Below, piece after piece: positions 1 to 7,490 of a stretch of DNA of 40,518 bases. The notes below the pieces were generated by a model, which saw only the letters and a list, made by a program, of their open reading frames with translations, searched no databases and had not been told where the DNA came from. Numbering within the stretch: position 1 is the stretch's first letter; the number at the start of each line of letters is the position of its first letter. This stretch comes from Akkermansiaceae bacterium (GTDB lineage Bacteria > Verrucomicrobiota > Verrucomicrobiia > Verrucomicrobiales > Akkermansiaceae), in the NCBI GenBank assembly GCA_023253625.1, contig JALRFY010000237.1, positions 1-40,518 of the forward strand, read 5' to 3'. The translations under genes were made by a program, and so were the position numbers.

Positions 1-304
1 GGAAGTGCGTCCCAAGCGCAAGGCGGCGGGCTGGCATTTCATCCTGATCGAGGATCTGATAGAGGTCGCCGAAAAATCCGCTTCGGCTCCGGTTTACGCC
101 TTGCTGAAGCGGCCGGACGAGCGCCACGTGACAATGCAGGCCTATGACAATCCGGTCTTCGTCGAGGATGTGGTGCGCAATGCCGCCGCGCTGCTGCAGG
201 CGGACGACCGGGTGGCCTCATTCATGGTGAAGGCGGTGAACCACGAAAGCATTCACGATCACAACGCATTTGCCGTCGTTTCCGGCAAGGCCGCAGGTTC
301 ATGA
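1..304 (+). CDS. folE2: GTP cyclohydrolase IB, C-terminal part (5' end outside window)
   Basis: Only the last 100 or so residues are present; the reading frame is open to the window edge, so the start lies upstream. The tail has the layout of FolE2-type cyclohydrolases: an RPDERHVTMQAYDNPVFVED segment and a terminal NHESIHDHNAFA block. FolE2 is a metal-dependent enzyme that converts GTP to 7,8-dihydroneopterin triphosphate, the first step of folate (and in some bacteria queuosine) synthesis, in the cytoplasm. Its TGA stop overlaps the ATG of aat in an ATGA, so the two are probably translated together. The identification rests on family recall of the C-terminal motif; the catalytic residues further upstream cannot be checked. 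Confidence 0.85.
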   Translation, partial: EVRPKRKAAGWHFILIEDLIEVAEKSASAPVYALLKRPDERHVTMQAYDNPVFVEDVVRNAAALLQADDRVASFMVKAVNHESIHDHNAFAVVSGKAAGS

Positions 305-861
305 AGCGCATCCATCCAGGTGTTCTGTTGGATGCCTATGCCCGCGGGATTTTCCCGATGGCGCACGAAGGGGAAATCCAGTGGTTTTCCCCTGAAATGC
401 GCGGGTTGATCCCGCTCGACGAGCGTTTCCACATTCCCCAAGGGCTCAAGCGGACGCTGCGGCGGAAACCGTTCGAGATACGCCGCGACACCGCCTTTCG
501 CGAGGTGATGCTCGCCTGTGCGGAACGCGAGGAAACCTGGATCGACGATGTGATATTGGAGAGCTTTTGTCATCTGCACGAGTTGGGCTGCGCGCATTCC
601 GTCGAGTGTTGGGACGCGGAAGGGTTGCAGGGCGGGCTGTATGGCGTGGAACTGCCGGGCGTGTTTTTTGGCGAGAGCATGTTTTCGCGCAAGACGGATG
701 CCTCGAAGGTCGCACTGGTGGCGCTCGTCGAGGACCTCCGCGAACGGCACTTCAAACTGCTCGATACCCAGTGGATGACACCTCACCTGAGCCAGTTCGG
801 CGGCTATGCGGTGCCGCGCGAGGTCTATCTGGGCATGCTGCGAAAGGTTCTGCGCGCATGA
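301..861 (+). CDS. aat: Leucyl/phenylalanyl-tRNA--protein transferase
   Basis: A 186-residue protein that transfers Leu or Phe from charged tRNA to the N-terminal Arg or Lys of proteins, creating N-degrons for the ClpS/ClpAP pathway. The N-terminal YARGIFPMA and IQWFSPEMRGLIPLD blocks and the central hallmark GLYGVELPGVFFGESMFSRK (about residues 116-135) are diagnostic, followed by DTQWMTPHLSQFGG. It is shorter than the Escherichia coli enzyme (234 aa) because both ends are trimmed, as in many non-proteobacterial forms. The start ATG overlaps the folE2 stop by four bases, which implies translational coupling although the two functions are unrelated. Confidence 0.95.
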   Translation: MKRIHPGVLLDAYARGIFPMAHEGEIQWFSPEMRGLIPLDERFHIPQGLKRTLRRKPFEIRRDTAFREVMLACAEREETWIDDVILESFCHLHELGCAHSVECWDAEGLQGGLYGVELPGVFFGESMFSRKTDASKVALVALVEDLRERHFKLLDTQWMTPHLSQFGGYAVPREVYLGMLRKVLRA

Positions 862-1055
862 TCCCCGGAAGGAAAATGGAAACCACCAAAGGCACAAATG
901 CTCACGCGTCTGATGGTTGAGCACACACTTACACATCCTGACGCCACCAGCGGTTCGCCTCCTTCCTTGAGGATGCTGGGGCAGGCTGAGGATGGGACGT
1001 TGGCGGAGGGCGGCCTGGTGCATTTTCCATCAGGGCAGTTTCACCCGGTGGAGGA

Positions 1056-1118
1056 ATGACTTGCCGGCCAACTCGGAGCTTGGAAGCAAGCGCGGGCGCA
1101 CTCAGATTCGTGCGGTGA
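1056..1118 (+). other. Possible 20-codon leader ORF before the M42 peptidase
   Basis: A short ORF begins with ATG at 1056 and ends with TGA at 1116-1118, overlapping the proposed GTG start of the peptidase (1115) as GTGA. A GGAGG lies at 1050-1054, but its spacing is too short for the ATG and better for an in-frame TTG of the peptidase frame at 1061. It may be a coupling leader or simply chance. Confidence 0.2.
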
Positions 1119-2194
1119 ACCATAAGGCCCTTTCACTGTTGCAGGAACTGACCGAGGCGCAATCTGTCCCCGGGCACGAGGATGAGGTTCGCGCGATCTT
1201 CGTGGACGAGCTTTCCGAGTGCGGCGATCTCTCCACCGACCGCAACGGCTCGGTGTTCTGCGAATGCGGCGGCGACGGCCCGCGCGTGTTGGTGGCCGGG
1301 CACATGGACGAGATCGGCTTCATGGTGCAGGGCATCACGCCCGAGGGCTTCCTGCGCTTCGTTCCGCTCGGCGGCTGGTGGGGGCACAGCCTGCTTTCGC
1401 AGCGCGTCGAAATCCTCACCCGCTCCGGCCGCAAGATCCCCGGCGTGGTGTGCTCGCTGCCACCGCATTTCCTGCCGGAAAACCAACGCCGCGAGGTGGT
1501 GGCCATAGAGAAAATGTATATCGACGTCGGTGCCTCCTCTTGCAATGAAGCCACCGGAATCTTCGGCATCGCACTTGGCGATCCCATCGCGCCCGTTTCA
1601 TCGTTCACTCCGATGGCGGGGGCAAACCTCTACATGGCCAAGGCCTTCGACAACCGTGTGGGCATGGCCGGCGTGATCCAGAGCTGCCAAATTCTCAGCC
1701 AATGCCCGCTGCCGAACCGCCTCATCGCCTGCGGCACGGTGCAGGAGGAAATCGGTCTGCGCGGTGCGAAAACCGCGGCCGCCGCCGCGCGACCCGACGT
1801 GGCGATCATACTCGAAGGCCCGCCCGCCGATGACACCCCGGGCTTCAACCGCGCGGAGTGCCAGGGCCGCCTGGGCGGTGGCGTGCAGATCCGGTTGTTC
1901 GATCCCACCGCCATTGCCCACCCGCGGCTGGCCCGGCTGGCCATCGACACCGCACAGGCCGAGGGCATTCCGCACCAAGTCACCGTGCGCCGCAGCGGCG
2001 GAACTGACGCCGGATCGTTCCATCTCGCCAACGAGGGAGTGCCCAGCGTGGTGCTAGGCGTGCCCGCGCGCTACATCCATTCTCACAACTCGATCATCGA
2101 TCTCGATGACCACCTTGCGATGGTTGCACTGGTCAATGCGCTGGTCAGGAAACTCGACCGCGAAACCGTCACCGGCCTGCACAGCTACTTGTGA
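1115..2194 (+). CDS. M42 family metallopeptidase (glutamyl aminopeptidase-like)
   Basis: A 359-residue cytoplasmic aminopeptidase of the M42 family, which forms large tetrahedral oligomers that trim peptides. The two-metal site is visible in order: VAGHMDEIGF (His and Asp), a bridging Asp in AFDNRVGM, the catalytic pair in QEEIGLRGA, an acidic residue in ILEGPPADD, and a C-terminal GGTDAGSF plus IHSHN. The reading frame is open further upstream (ATG at 992), but family similarity begins only near codon 1115. GTG 1115 gives the usual family length; TTG 1061, six bases after a GGAGG, is a credible alternative adding 18 residues. The exact substrate cannot be told from the sequence. Confidence 0.9.
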   Translation: MNHKALSLLQELTEAQSVPGHEDEVRAIFVDELSECGDLSTDRNGSVFCECGGDGPRVLVAGHMDEIGFMVQGITPEGFLRFVPLGGWWGHSLLSQRVEILTRSGRKIPGVVCSLPPHFLPENQRREVVAIEKMYIDVGASSCNEATGIFGIALGDPIAPVSSFTPMAGANLYMAKAFDNRVGMAGVIQSCQILSQCPLPNRLIACGTVQEEIGLRGAKTAAAAARPDVAIILEGPPADDTPGFNRAECQGRLGGGVQIRLFDPTAIAHPRLARLAIDTAQAEGIPHQVTVRRSGGTDAGSFHLANEGVPSVVLGVPARYIHSHNSIIDLDDHLAMVALVNALVRKLDRETVTGLHSYL

Positions 2195-2242
2195 GGTTTT
2201 TTGCTCTGGAACGGCGGAATGCGCTGCGCTTGATTGGTCTCG

Positions 2243-3133
2243 ATGAACCATCGCCTTGCTCTCCCGATATTCCGGGCCGCGTTCCCGCTTTTCTGCGGGT
2301 GCATACCCGTCTCAGCCCAGCTGCCGACTTTCAGCGAGGGCGACCGGCTCGGCTACTTCGCCACCTACAAAGACCGCAACATCGAGTTTGGCATCACCAC
2401 CCGGTCCGAGGTGAGATTGATGCCCGCGCTATCGGGCGGGCTTTCATCCACATTCCTCGGTGGCACCTACACCTTGCAGATCACCCCGCAACTGATCGCC
2501 ATCGGCAATGACGGGAAAACCTCCGTGCGCCGGATCGCGGACACATCGCTCAGCTCGCCAGACCGTGTGACCGACGAATTTGAGAAAACCACCATCACCG
2601 GCGAAGTGACCGGCGGTGCGAAGTTCGATTACACGCTGCGCCAGAATCGCGGCACCCTGGTGATGGGCGGCCGTTACCTCAACCCGCAGGAAACCAAATT
2701 CGCCCACCAGTTCGCCATCGCCATCAAGATCCCGGCCCAACTCACCAGCGGCAAACTCGATACCCTCTACAAACTCATCGGCGCCCCCGCCGATGACCGT
2801 GTCGCAGGCCGCGAACTGCGCGAGTTCCAGCGCGAGTTTCGCAGTGATCGCCTCACGGTGCGCCGCATCGACGGATCGGAAGACCGCTACCCGCTATCCC
2901 AACCCGTCGAGGGCGGAGTGGCCGCCATCAACGGCCCCGGCATCGCCGAGCTTGAACTGCAATCCTCGATCTATCAGGCGCGCCGCATCGTCATCACCGC
3001 GCAGGAAGGCTCCACGCTCACCATGGAAACCACCCGCGAGAACCTGTTGCTGCCGGGCTTTACCCTGACGTGGAAACCCTTGCCAGCCAAAGATTCCGAG
3101 GCCACTACCTGCGTCGCCATCACGGTGCGCTGA
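2243..3133 (+). CDS. Secreted protein of unknown function
   Basis: I do not recognise this 296-residue protein. The first 29 residues look like a Sec signal peptide (positively charged start, a hydrophobic stretch with FCGC, and a PVSAQ cleavage context), so it is probably periplasmic or outer-membrane associated. The mature part alternates short beta-type segments with polar turns and has no evident catalytic motif. ATG 2243 was preferred to the in-frame TTG at 2234 because it starts the signal peptide directly. It lies 48 bp after the M42 peptidase on the same strand and converges on the DUF6941-like gene with only 4 bp between the stops. No function is proposed. Confidence 0.75.
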   Translation: MNHRLALPIFRAAFPLFCGCIPVSAQLPTFSEGDRLGYFATYKDRNIEFGITTRSEVRLMPALSGGLSSTFLGGTYTLQITPQLIAIGNDGKTSVRRIADTSLSSPDRVTDEFEKTTITGEVTGGAKFDYTLRQNRGTLVMGGRYLNPQETKFAHQFAIAIKIPAQLTSGKLDTLYKLIGAPADDRVAGRELREFQREFRSDRLTVRRIDGSEDRYPLSQPVEGGVAAINGPGIAELELQSSIYQARRIVITAQEGSTLTMETTRENLLLPGFTLTWKPLPAKDSEATTCVAITVR

Positions 3134-3137
3134 TCAG

Positions 3138-3569
3138 TCAGGCGAGCCTCGCCTGGCCGTCCGGTCCCTGCGTCACCTTGACGATGCGCAACGGAAGGCG
3201 GATCAGGATCTCTTCGTCACAGCCGATATCCACCGAATAAATCCCGGACTCGGGGAACTTCAGCCCCTGCAGGTTCATGATGATGTTGCGGGTGATGAAC
3301 GGCGCGTTGTCCGGGAGCTTGACCTCGAAGTCCGGCTTGATCGGCATGTTGTTCGGATCAAGCGAATCGCCATCCTCATTGATGATGTTGATCGAAAGCT
3401 GATGCCGCCCGGTGTCCTCTGGCGTGAAGCAAAAACGCAGCGCCAGTGCGCAGGACGGATGCACCACCGGCAGCGCGCGGGCCGCCAAGGTGTCGAATGT
3501 GCCGGTAATGACCAGCTTGCCGTTGTAGTCGGCCGCGTGGTCGCAAAGAGTTGCAATCTGGATGTCCAT
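3138..3569 (-). CDS. DUF6941-like small protein
   Basis: A 143-residue protein without signal peptide or membrane segment. The opening MDIQIATLCDHAADYNGKL followed by ITGTFDTL matches what I recall of the DUF6941 family, small beta-sandwich-like proteins found across bacteria, often next to unrelated genes. The body is beta-rich (ALALRFCF, HQLSINII, GIYSVDIG, LPLRIVKV). The ATG at 3569 follows a G-free C/A-rich leader instead of a Shine-Dalgarno sequence. The large AT-rich intergenic region lies directly upstream, so its promoter should be there. Function unknown; family assignment moderate. Confidence 0.7.
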   Translation of the reverse strand: MDIQIATLCDHAADYNGKLVITGTFDTLAARALPVVHPSCALALRFCFTPEDTGRHQLSINIINEDGDSLDPNNMPIKPDFEVKLPDNAPFITRNIIMNLQGLKFPESGIYSVDIGCDEEILIRLPLRIVKVTQGPDGQARLA

Positions 3570-3721
3570 GATGGGTTGGAATGAGATGTATGTTTCGTCC
3601 GCAGCACCGGGCGCGGATCACGCCATCTCTCTGCCGACTCATGCCGGTGCCGTAAAGCCAAAATCCCCGACAATTGAAAATCAATGATCGAACTGACCGC
3701 TCCATTCGCATGAATCAGAAA

Positions 3722-3741
3722 TTTTCACAAGTTGTTAACAA
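3722..3741 (+). repeat. Direct repeat copy A (partner at 4058-4077)
   Basis: This 20-bp unit matches the unit at 4058-4077 at 17 of 20 positions by eye (both are TTTT-S-ACAAGTT-R-TT-M-ACAA). The copies are 336 bp apart, in the same orientation, and bracket the AT-rich core. The preceding A plus the first eight bases, ATTTTCACA (3721-3729), fit the DnaA-box consensus TTWTNCACA with one mismatch. Confidence 0.55.
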
Positions 3742-3742
3742 C
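3731..3742. repeat. 12-bp perfect palindrome
   Basis: GTTGTTAACAAC is a perfect inverted repeat overlapping the end of direct repeat copy A. It could be a protein-binding site; nothing else identifies the factor. Confidence 0.4.
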
Positions 3743-4057
3743 CGGCTGCGCCTGTCACCCCGCTCGCCATTCCTGCCCCATTCACTCGGCCTGTGACGGA
3801 AAAATCCCGGTGCACAATCGATTCATGGGCCCGCTTGGATCATCTGATCCCCGGCTCAAGAATCTGTCTGAATTTTTGCGTAAAATATTGATTCAGAAGC
3901 AAATGCGACGGAAAAATTCGATTCTTTACGCGCGATTGGCCCAATCCATAAAGCCGATCCGCCAATTTTTATACGAATGTTTCAATTTCAGCTTCACACT
4001 TTCAACAAATCCCTAAAACCGCGTCTGAAACGCTTGAATCACAGGCAATCCGGGAAT

Positions 4058-4077
4058 TTTTGACAAGTTATTCACAA
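4058..4077 (+). repeat. Direct repeat copy B, containing a DnaA box
   Basis: Second copy of the 20-bp unit described at 3722-3741. It contains TTATTCACA at 4068-4076, which fits the DnaA-box consensus TTWTNCACA at every position. A single perfect box is weak evidence for an origin, but it sits in the most AT-rich intergenic region of the window. Confidence 0.5.
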
Positions 4078-4268
4078 GTCGCGGAATGGAAGAATCGTCG
4101 CGCAGCGGAGACGCCACAACCCGAAAGCTCGCCCATCCACGATGCGAGCAAGGCGAAGAGTCATTGCTGACGCGGGATTTTTCAGTTGCTCGCAGCCGTA
4201 AGCGAGCCGGCTAAAATAGCACCTGCGAATTCTTGCTGCGGGCGATGGAAAGGGCTATGCATTTTTCC

Positions 4269-4291
4269 GGCAGTGGATTGCGGCCACTGCC
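4269..4291 (+). promoter_or_regulatory. Perfect 8-bp hairpin in the leader of the LOG gene
   Basis: GGCAGTGG (4269-4276) and CCACTGCC (4284-4291) can form a perfect eight-pair stem with a seven-base loop, ending 41 bp before the ATG of the LOG-family gene. A T6 run follows 14 bases downstream (about 4306-4311), too far for a standard terminator. It may be a leader structure; it matches no riboswitch that I recognise. Confidence 0.35.
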
Positions 4292-4332
4292 ATTCCGCCG
4301 CCGCATTTTTTCCACCTCCCACAATTGCCCCT

Positions 4333-5409
4333 ATGCCCAAAGTCCGACTGGCCGGCACCGTCCGCGGTGAGCGCGATCCGAACCGCGAGATTCGCGCGCG
4401 CCTTCTCTACAACCTGTTCCGCAAGGGCTGGGACATCTACAACTCCAATGGCGACCAGCGCATCACGCTGTGCAACATCGAGCGCAAGATCATCGAGTCC
4501 GACGCCTTCGTGTTCACGCCCGCAGCCACACTGGAGGACTTGTTCAAGGCGGTGTCGATCTTCGTCGGCTACCAGACACTCGATCGCCACCTGCAGGGCA
4601 AGCCGACCGTGCTGTTGAAGACCGACGAGTCATGGGACGGGTTTTATTCCCTGCTCAGCCACCTCAAGCGGCTCGGCACGGTCCTGCAGGATCACGAAAA
4701 CTACCTGCTTGCGGCCGGCTGTGCCGACGAGGTGCTGCACTTGTTGGAAGCGTCGCGCCACAATGGGATGCCCGTGATGGAGCGTGAAAGAGCGGGCGGC
4801 GCACCGCTCGAGTCCTATGAGACGCCGCCGCCGCCGAATCACAATGGCAACGTCTGCGTGTTCTGCTCGGCCTCGATCAGCGATGCCGTGTATTTGCGCG
4901 AAGGCTGGGAATTCGGCCGCCAGCTCGCACGGGCCGGCCTGGGCTGCGTTTCAGGCGCTGGGAAATCCGGCATTATGGGCGAAGTAGTGCGGGGCGCGGT
5001 GGAGGCCGGCGGCTGGACCGGAGGATCCAACGTGCCCCACATCATCGAACTCGAAGGACTGCCGGATGGCCTCTCCAGTTTCTGGTTGCGGCCGGACATC
5101 TACACCCGCATGGAAATCATGATCGAGCGCTCGGACGCCTTCGTCATCTTCCCCGGCGGATCGGGCACCGTGCAAGAAATGCTCGCACTGATGATCTTCA
5201 AGCAACAAGGCCATGCGGCGGGGGGCAAACCGGTGGTTGTTTACAACCGCCGCGTCCAATCCGGCACCGGCTTCTGGGATCCGTTGATCAGGATGCTGGG
5301 CGCGTGGTGCAACAAGGACGATTTCACCGTGGTAGATGAATTCGAACAAATCCTGCCGACCGTCGAGCGCGTGATGGAAAGCTCCGCGCTGACGGCCGGC
5401 AGTTGTTAG
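4333..5409 (+). CDS. LOG-family protein with duplicated domain
   Basis: A 358-residue cytoplasmic protein. Its C-terminal half (about 172-350) is a Rossmann-type LOG/lysine-decarboxylase-like domain: GAGKSGIMGE (208-217) stands for the nucleotide-binding loop and PGGSGTVQE (274-282) is the family signature. Active LOG enzymes release cytokinin-type bases or ribose 5-phosphate from nucleoside monophosphates. The N-terminal half (about 1-130) repeats the same pattern in degenerate form: ESDAFVF (55-61) parallels RSDAFVI (266-272), and GKPTVLL plus WDGFYSLLSHLKRLG parallels GKPVVVY plus WDPLIRMLG, but the PGGxGTxxE motif is replaced by TPAATLEDL. A proline-rich linker (164-168) joins the halves. 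ATG 4333 is where similarity begins; no Shine-Dalgarno is seen. The physiological substrate is unknown. Confidence 0.85.
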   Translation: MPKVRLAGTVRGERDPNREIRARLLYNLFRKGWDIYNSNGDQRITLCNIERKIIESDAFVFTPAATLEDLFKAVSIFVGYQTLDRHLQGKPTVLLKTDESWDGFYSLLSHLKRLGTVLQDHENYLLAAGCADEVLHLLEASRHNGMPVMERERAGGAPLESYETPPPPNHNGNVCVFCSASISDAVYLREGWEFGRQLARAGLGCVSGAGKSGIMGEVVRGAVEAGGWTGGSNVPHIIELEGLPDGLSSFWLRPDIYTRMEIMIERSDAFVIFPGGSGTVQEMLALMIFKQQGHAAGGKPVVVYNRRVQSGTGFWDPLIRMLGAWCNKDDFTVVDEFEQILPTVERVMESSALTAGSC

Positions 5410-5417
5410 CAAATGCC

Positions 5418-6674
5418 TCAGGCCTGACCCGGCACCGCCGGCACTTCGGCTGGCATCACAACGCTGCCCTTTTCGAAGTCCTCGGCAGTCGGCTTGCAGG
5501 CGAACGAGAAGAGCGGCGAGTTCTCATTGCTCATGACATCGCTCCAGCGGATGAGTTGGCCGGTGTAGGCGGACATGCGGCCGATCACGGCGACGAGCGT
5601 GACTTCCGCGATGCGGCGGGCATGATTGAGCGGCTTGCCCTCGATCACGCCGCGGATCATGTCGACGTGTTCCTGGACCATGCCATTGTTGGTATCGAGC
5701 TTGATTTCGGGAACCTGCACATCGCGGCCGGTGATCTTGCCGCCGCCAAGGCACTCACCCTCGGTCCCGGTAAAGAACTCGCCCACACGGCCGTAGGTGC
5801 CGGAAATCTGGCGGCACTGGCTGTGGATGTGGACACCGTCTCCGAAGTCATAATCGACGCTGAAGAAATCGAACATGTTGCCCGTTTCGCGCCGCGCGCG
5901 GCCGCCGAAGCCAAGCGCGGTGACCGGCATGCGGCCAAGGAACCAGCATGCCACGTCGAGGTTGTGGATGTGTTGCTCGACGATGTGGTCGCCGGAGGTT
6001 TCGCAGAAATTGAGCCAGTTGCGCGCCATGTAGTCGGCATCCGATTCACCCTCGTTGCGGCGCTTGATCCACGGCACGGTGCCGTTCCACTGAACCACGC
6101 CGCCGCGGATCGGGCCGATCGCGCCAGCGTCGATTAGCGCCTTGTTCTTGAGATATCCGGCGGTGTGGCGGCGCTGGGTGCCGGTGACGACCGCCAGTCC
6201 CTTGGCGGCGGCCTTCTCGCCGGTGGCGATGACCGAGTGGCAGCCGACGGGATCCACCGCCACGGGTTTCTCGATGAAGCAATGTTTGCCAGCCTCGACC
6301 GCCGCGGCGAAGTGCAGCGGGCGGAATGACGGCGGTGTGGCCATGAGCACGTATTGGCAATCGCTGGCAATCACTTTCTGATAGGCGTCATAGCCGCCGT
6401 AGCAGCGGTCTTCAGGCACGCCATTGGCCTTGCCCACCGCCAGCGCCTGGCCGCCGAAGGCATCGGCCACTGCCACGAGTTCGGATTCGATGCCGAGGAT
6501 CTTGCAGGCTTCGCGGAAATTCTGGACCGCCCCCTTGCCACGGCCTCCACAGCCGATCAGGCCGAATTTGATTTTAGAGGGCTTGCCGCCTTGGGCGATG
6601 GCGAAACCGGAACTGGCGGCCAGGCCCGCGCTGAGCAGCGTGGTGTTGGCGAGAAAGGATCGTCTTTTCATCAT
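5418..6674 (-). CDS. Tat-exported Gfo/Idh/MocA-family oxidoreductase
   Basis: A 418-residue NAD(P)-dependent oxidoreductase of the Gfo/Idh/MocA family, which act on sugars, inositols or sugar derivatives. It begins with a twin-arginine signal (MKRRSFLAN then a hydrophobic stretch and FAIAQ), so it is exported folded with its cofactor. The dinucleotide loop is GLIGCGGRGKGA and the family EKP motif appears in HCFIEKPVAVD. The C-terminal domain contains NWLNFCETSGDHIVEQHIHN, typical of the verrucomicrobial and planctomycete branch. The frame stays open upstream, but ATG 6674 (or 6671) begins the signal peptide and follows a G-free C/A-rich leader. It stands alone, convergent with the LOG gene. 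Substrate unknown. Confidence 0.88.
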   Translation of the reverse strand: MMKRRSFLANTTLLSAGLAASSGFAIAQGGKPSKIKFGLIGCGGRGKGAVQNFREACKILGIESELVAVADAFGGQALAVGKANGVPEDRCYGGYDAYQKVIASDCQYVLMATPPSFRPLHFAAAVEAGKHCFIEKPVAVDPVGCHSVIATGEKAAAKGLAVVTGTQRRHTAGYLKNKALIDAGAIGPIRGGVVQWNGTVPWIKRRNEGESDADYMARNWLNFCETSGDHIVEQHIHNLDVACWFLGRMPVTALGFGGRARRETGNMFDFFSVDYDFGDGVHIHSQCRQISGTYGRVGEFFTGTEGECLGGGKITGRDVQVPEIKLDTNNGMVQEHVDMIRGVIEGKPLNHARRIAEVTLVAVIGRMSAYTGQLIRWSDVMSNENSPLFSFACKPTAEDFEKGSVVMPAEVPAVPGQA

Positions 6675-6791
6675 GATGTGGTGGGTGGGTGGTGTATGGA
6701 TTCCAAACGCATTCCATACGCCCGGCAATTCGGATTTTATCAAAGCAAACGCACTTGCACCGCGGCCGGATGTGCCGAGACTTTCCGGACC

Positions 6792-7433
6792 ATGCGAATT
6801 GTCCATCTCATCCCAGCCCTCGCTTTGTGCCTCTCAATTCCCGCCCGCGCGGAAAACCCGGTCCAGCCAGACATCGATGCCGCCATCGCCAAAGGTGACC
6901 TGGAAGACGTCAAACGCCATCTGGCCAAGAACCCGGACTCGCTCCAAAAGGGCGGCCGGGAAAATTCGCGCCCGCCACTCGAACAGGCATTGCTGCGCAA
7001 GAAAACCGACATCGTCCTCCTCCTGCTCGAGGCCGGAGCCGATACCAATACCACCAACGCCTCCAAGCGCACCCCCTTGCATCTCGCCATCGAGCGCAAC
7101 CTGCCCGAGGCCGTGACCGCCCTGCTCAAGGCGGGTGCCAATCCTGACGCGCGCGACCAAGCCGGCTGGACGCCGCTCCACCACGCCGCCGCAAAAAACC
7201 AGCTCGCGTCCGCACAAGCGCTGCTCGCTGGTGCTGCCAACCCGATGGTCCTGAGCGAGCTGGGCGGCACCCCGCTGCACGAAGCCGCCGCCAGCGGAGG
7301 CAAGGAGATCGTCCAACTCCTGCTCGATCACAAGGTGGATCCGGCACTCAAGTCCAAACAGGGCGTCACCGCGCTCGACCTCGCCAAGCAATATGAGAAC
7401 AAGGCGGCCATCGAGGTTCTGAGTGGCAGGTGA
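6792..7433 (+). CDS. Secreted ankyrin-repeat protein
   Basis: A 213-residue protein with a Sec signal peptide (cleavage near PARA-EN, residue 20) followed almost entirely by ankyrin repeats. At least four are clear: around residues 57-84 (LEQALLRKKTDIVLLLLEAG), 90-117 (TPLHLAIERNLPEAVTALLK), 123-150 (TPLHHAAAKNQLASAQALL) and 156-183 (TPLHEAAASGGKEIVQLLLD), then a capping TALDLAKQYENKAAIEVL. Ankyrin repeats are protein-binding scaffolds, so a periplasmic or surface binding role is likely. The frame is open far upstream, but ATG 6792 starts the signal peptide. It lies 57 bp before the DUF1800 gene and could be in its operon. Confidence 0.88.
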   Translation: MRIVHLIPALALCLSIPARAENPVQPDIDAAIAKGDLEDVKRHLAKNPDSLQKGGRENSRPPLEQALLRKKTDIVLLLLEAGADTNTTNASKRTPLHLAIERNLPEAVTALLKAGANPDARDQAGWTPLHHAAAKNQLASAQALLAGAANPMVLSELGGTPLHEAAASGGKEIVQLLLDHKVDPALKSKQGVTALDLAKQYENKAAIEVLSGR

Positions 7434-7461
7434 AACCGAAAAAATTGCCCCCGCTGCGCAA

Positions 7462-7479
7462 CTTCCCGTCGCTGGGAAG
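7462..7479. promoter_or_regulatory. Small inverted repeat before the DUF1800 gene
   Basis: CTTCCC (7462-7467) and GGGAAG (7474-7479) form a six-pair dyad 11 bp before the ATG at 7491, followed by TTAAAT, which resembles a -10 element. It could be an operator or a leader hairpin covering the start. Evidence is limited to the symmetry. Confidence 0.25.
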
Positions 7480-7490
7480 CTTAAATACCC

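Larger units (their letters stand above)
3570..4332. other. Long AT-rich intergenic region with repeats and DnaA-box match
   Basis: No convincing gene occupies this 763-bp stretch between two divergent genes. Its middle (about 3830-4060) is clearly richer in A and T than the surroundings, with many runs of four or five A or T. It holds an imperfect direct repeat (3722-3741 and 4058-4077), a palindrome (3731-3742), a perfect DnaA-box match (4068-4076), a small hairpin (GCTCGC at 4188-4193 pairing with GCGAGC at 4202-4207), a -10-like TAAAAT (4212-4217), and a longer hairpin (4269-4291) just before the LOG gene. A 94-codon ORF inside (3732-4016) looks like chance. Confidence 0.6.

Noticed and set aside
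3732-4016. 94-codon plus-strand ORF in the AT-rich intergenic region
   Set aside because: No family similarity, Cys/His-rich start unlike its neighbours, codon use of AT-rich noncoding DNA, and it begins inside a direct repeat.
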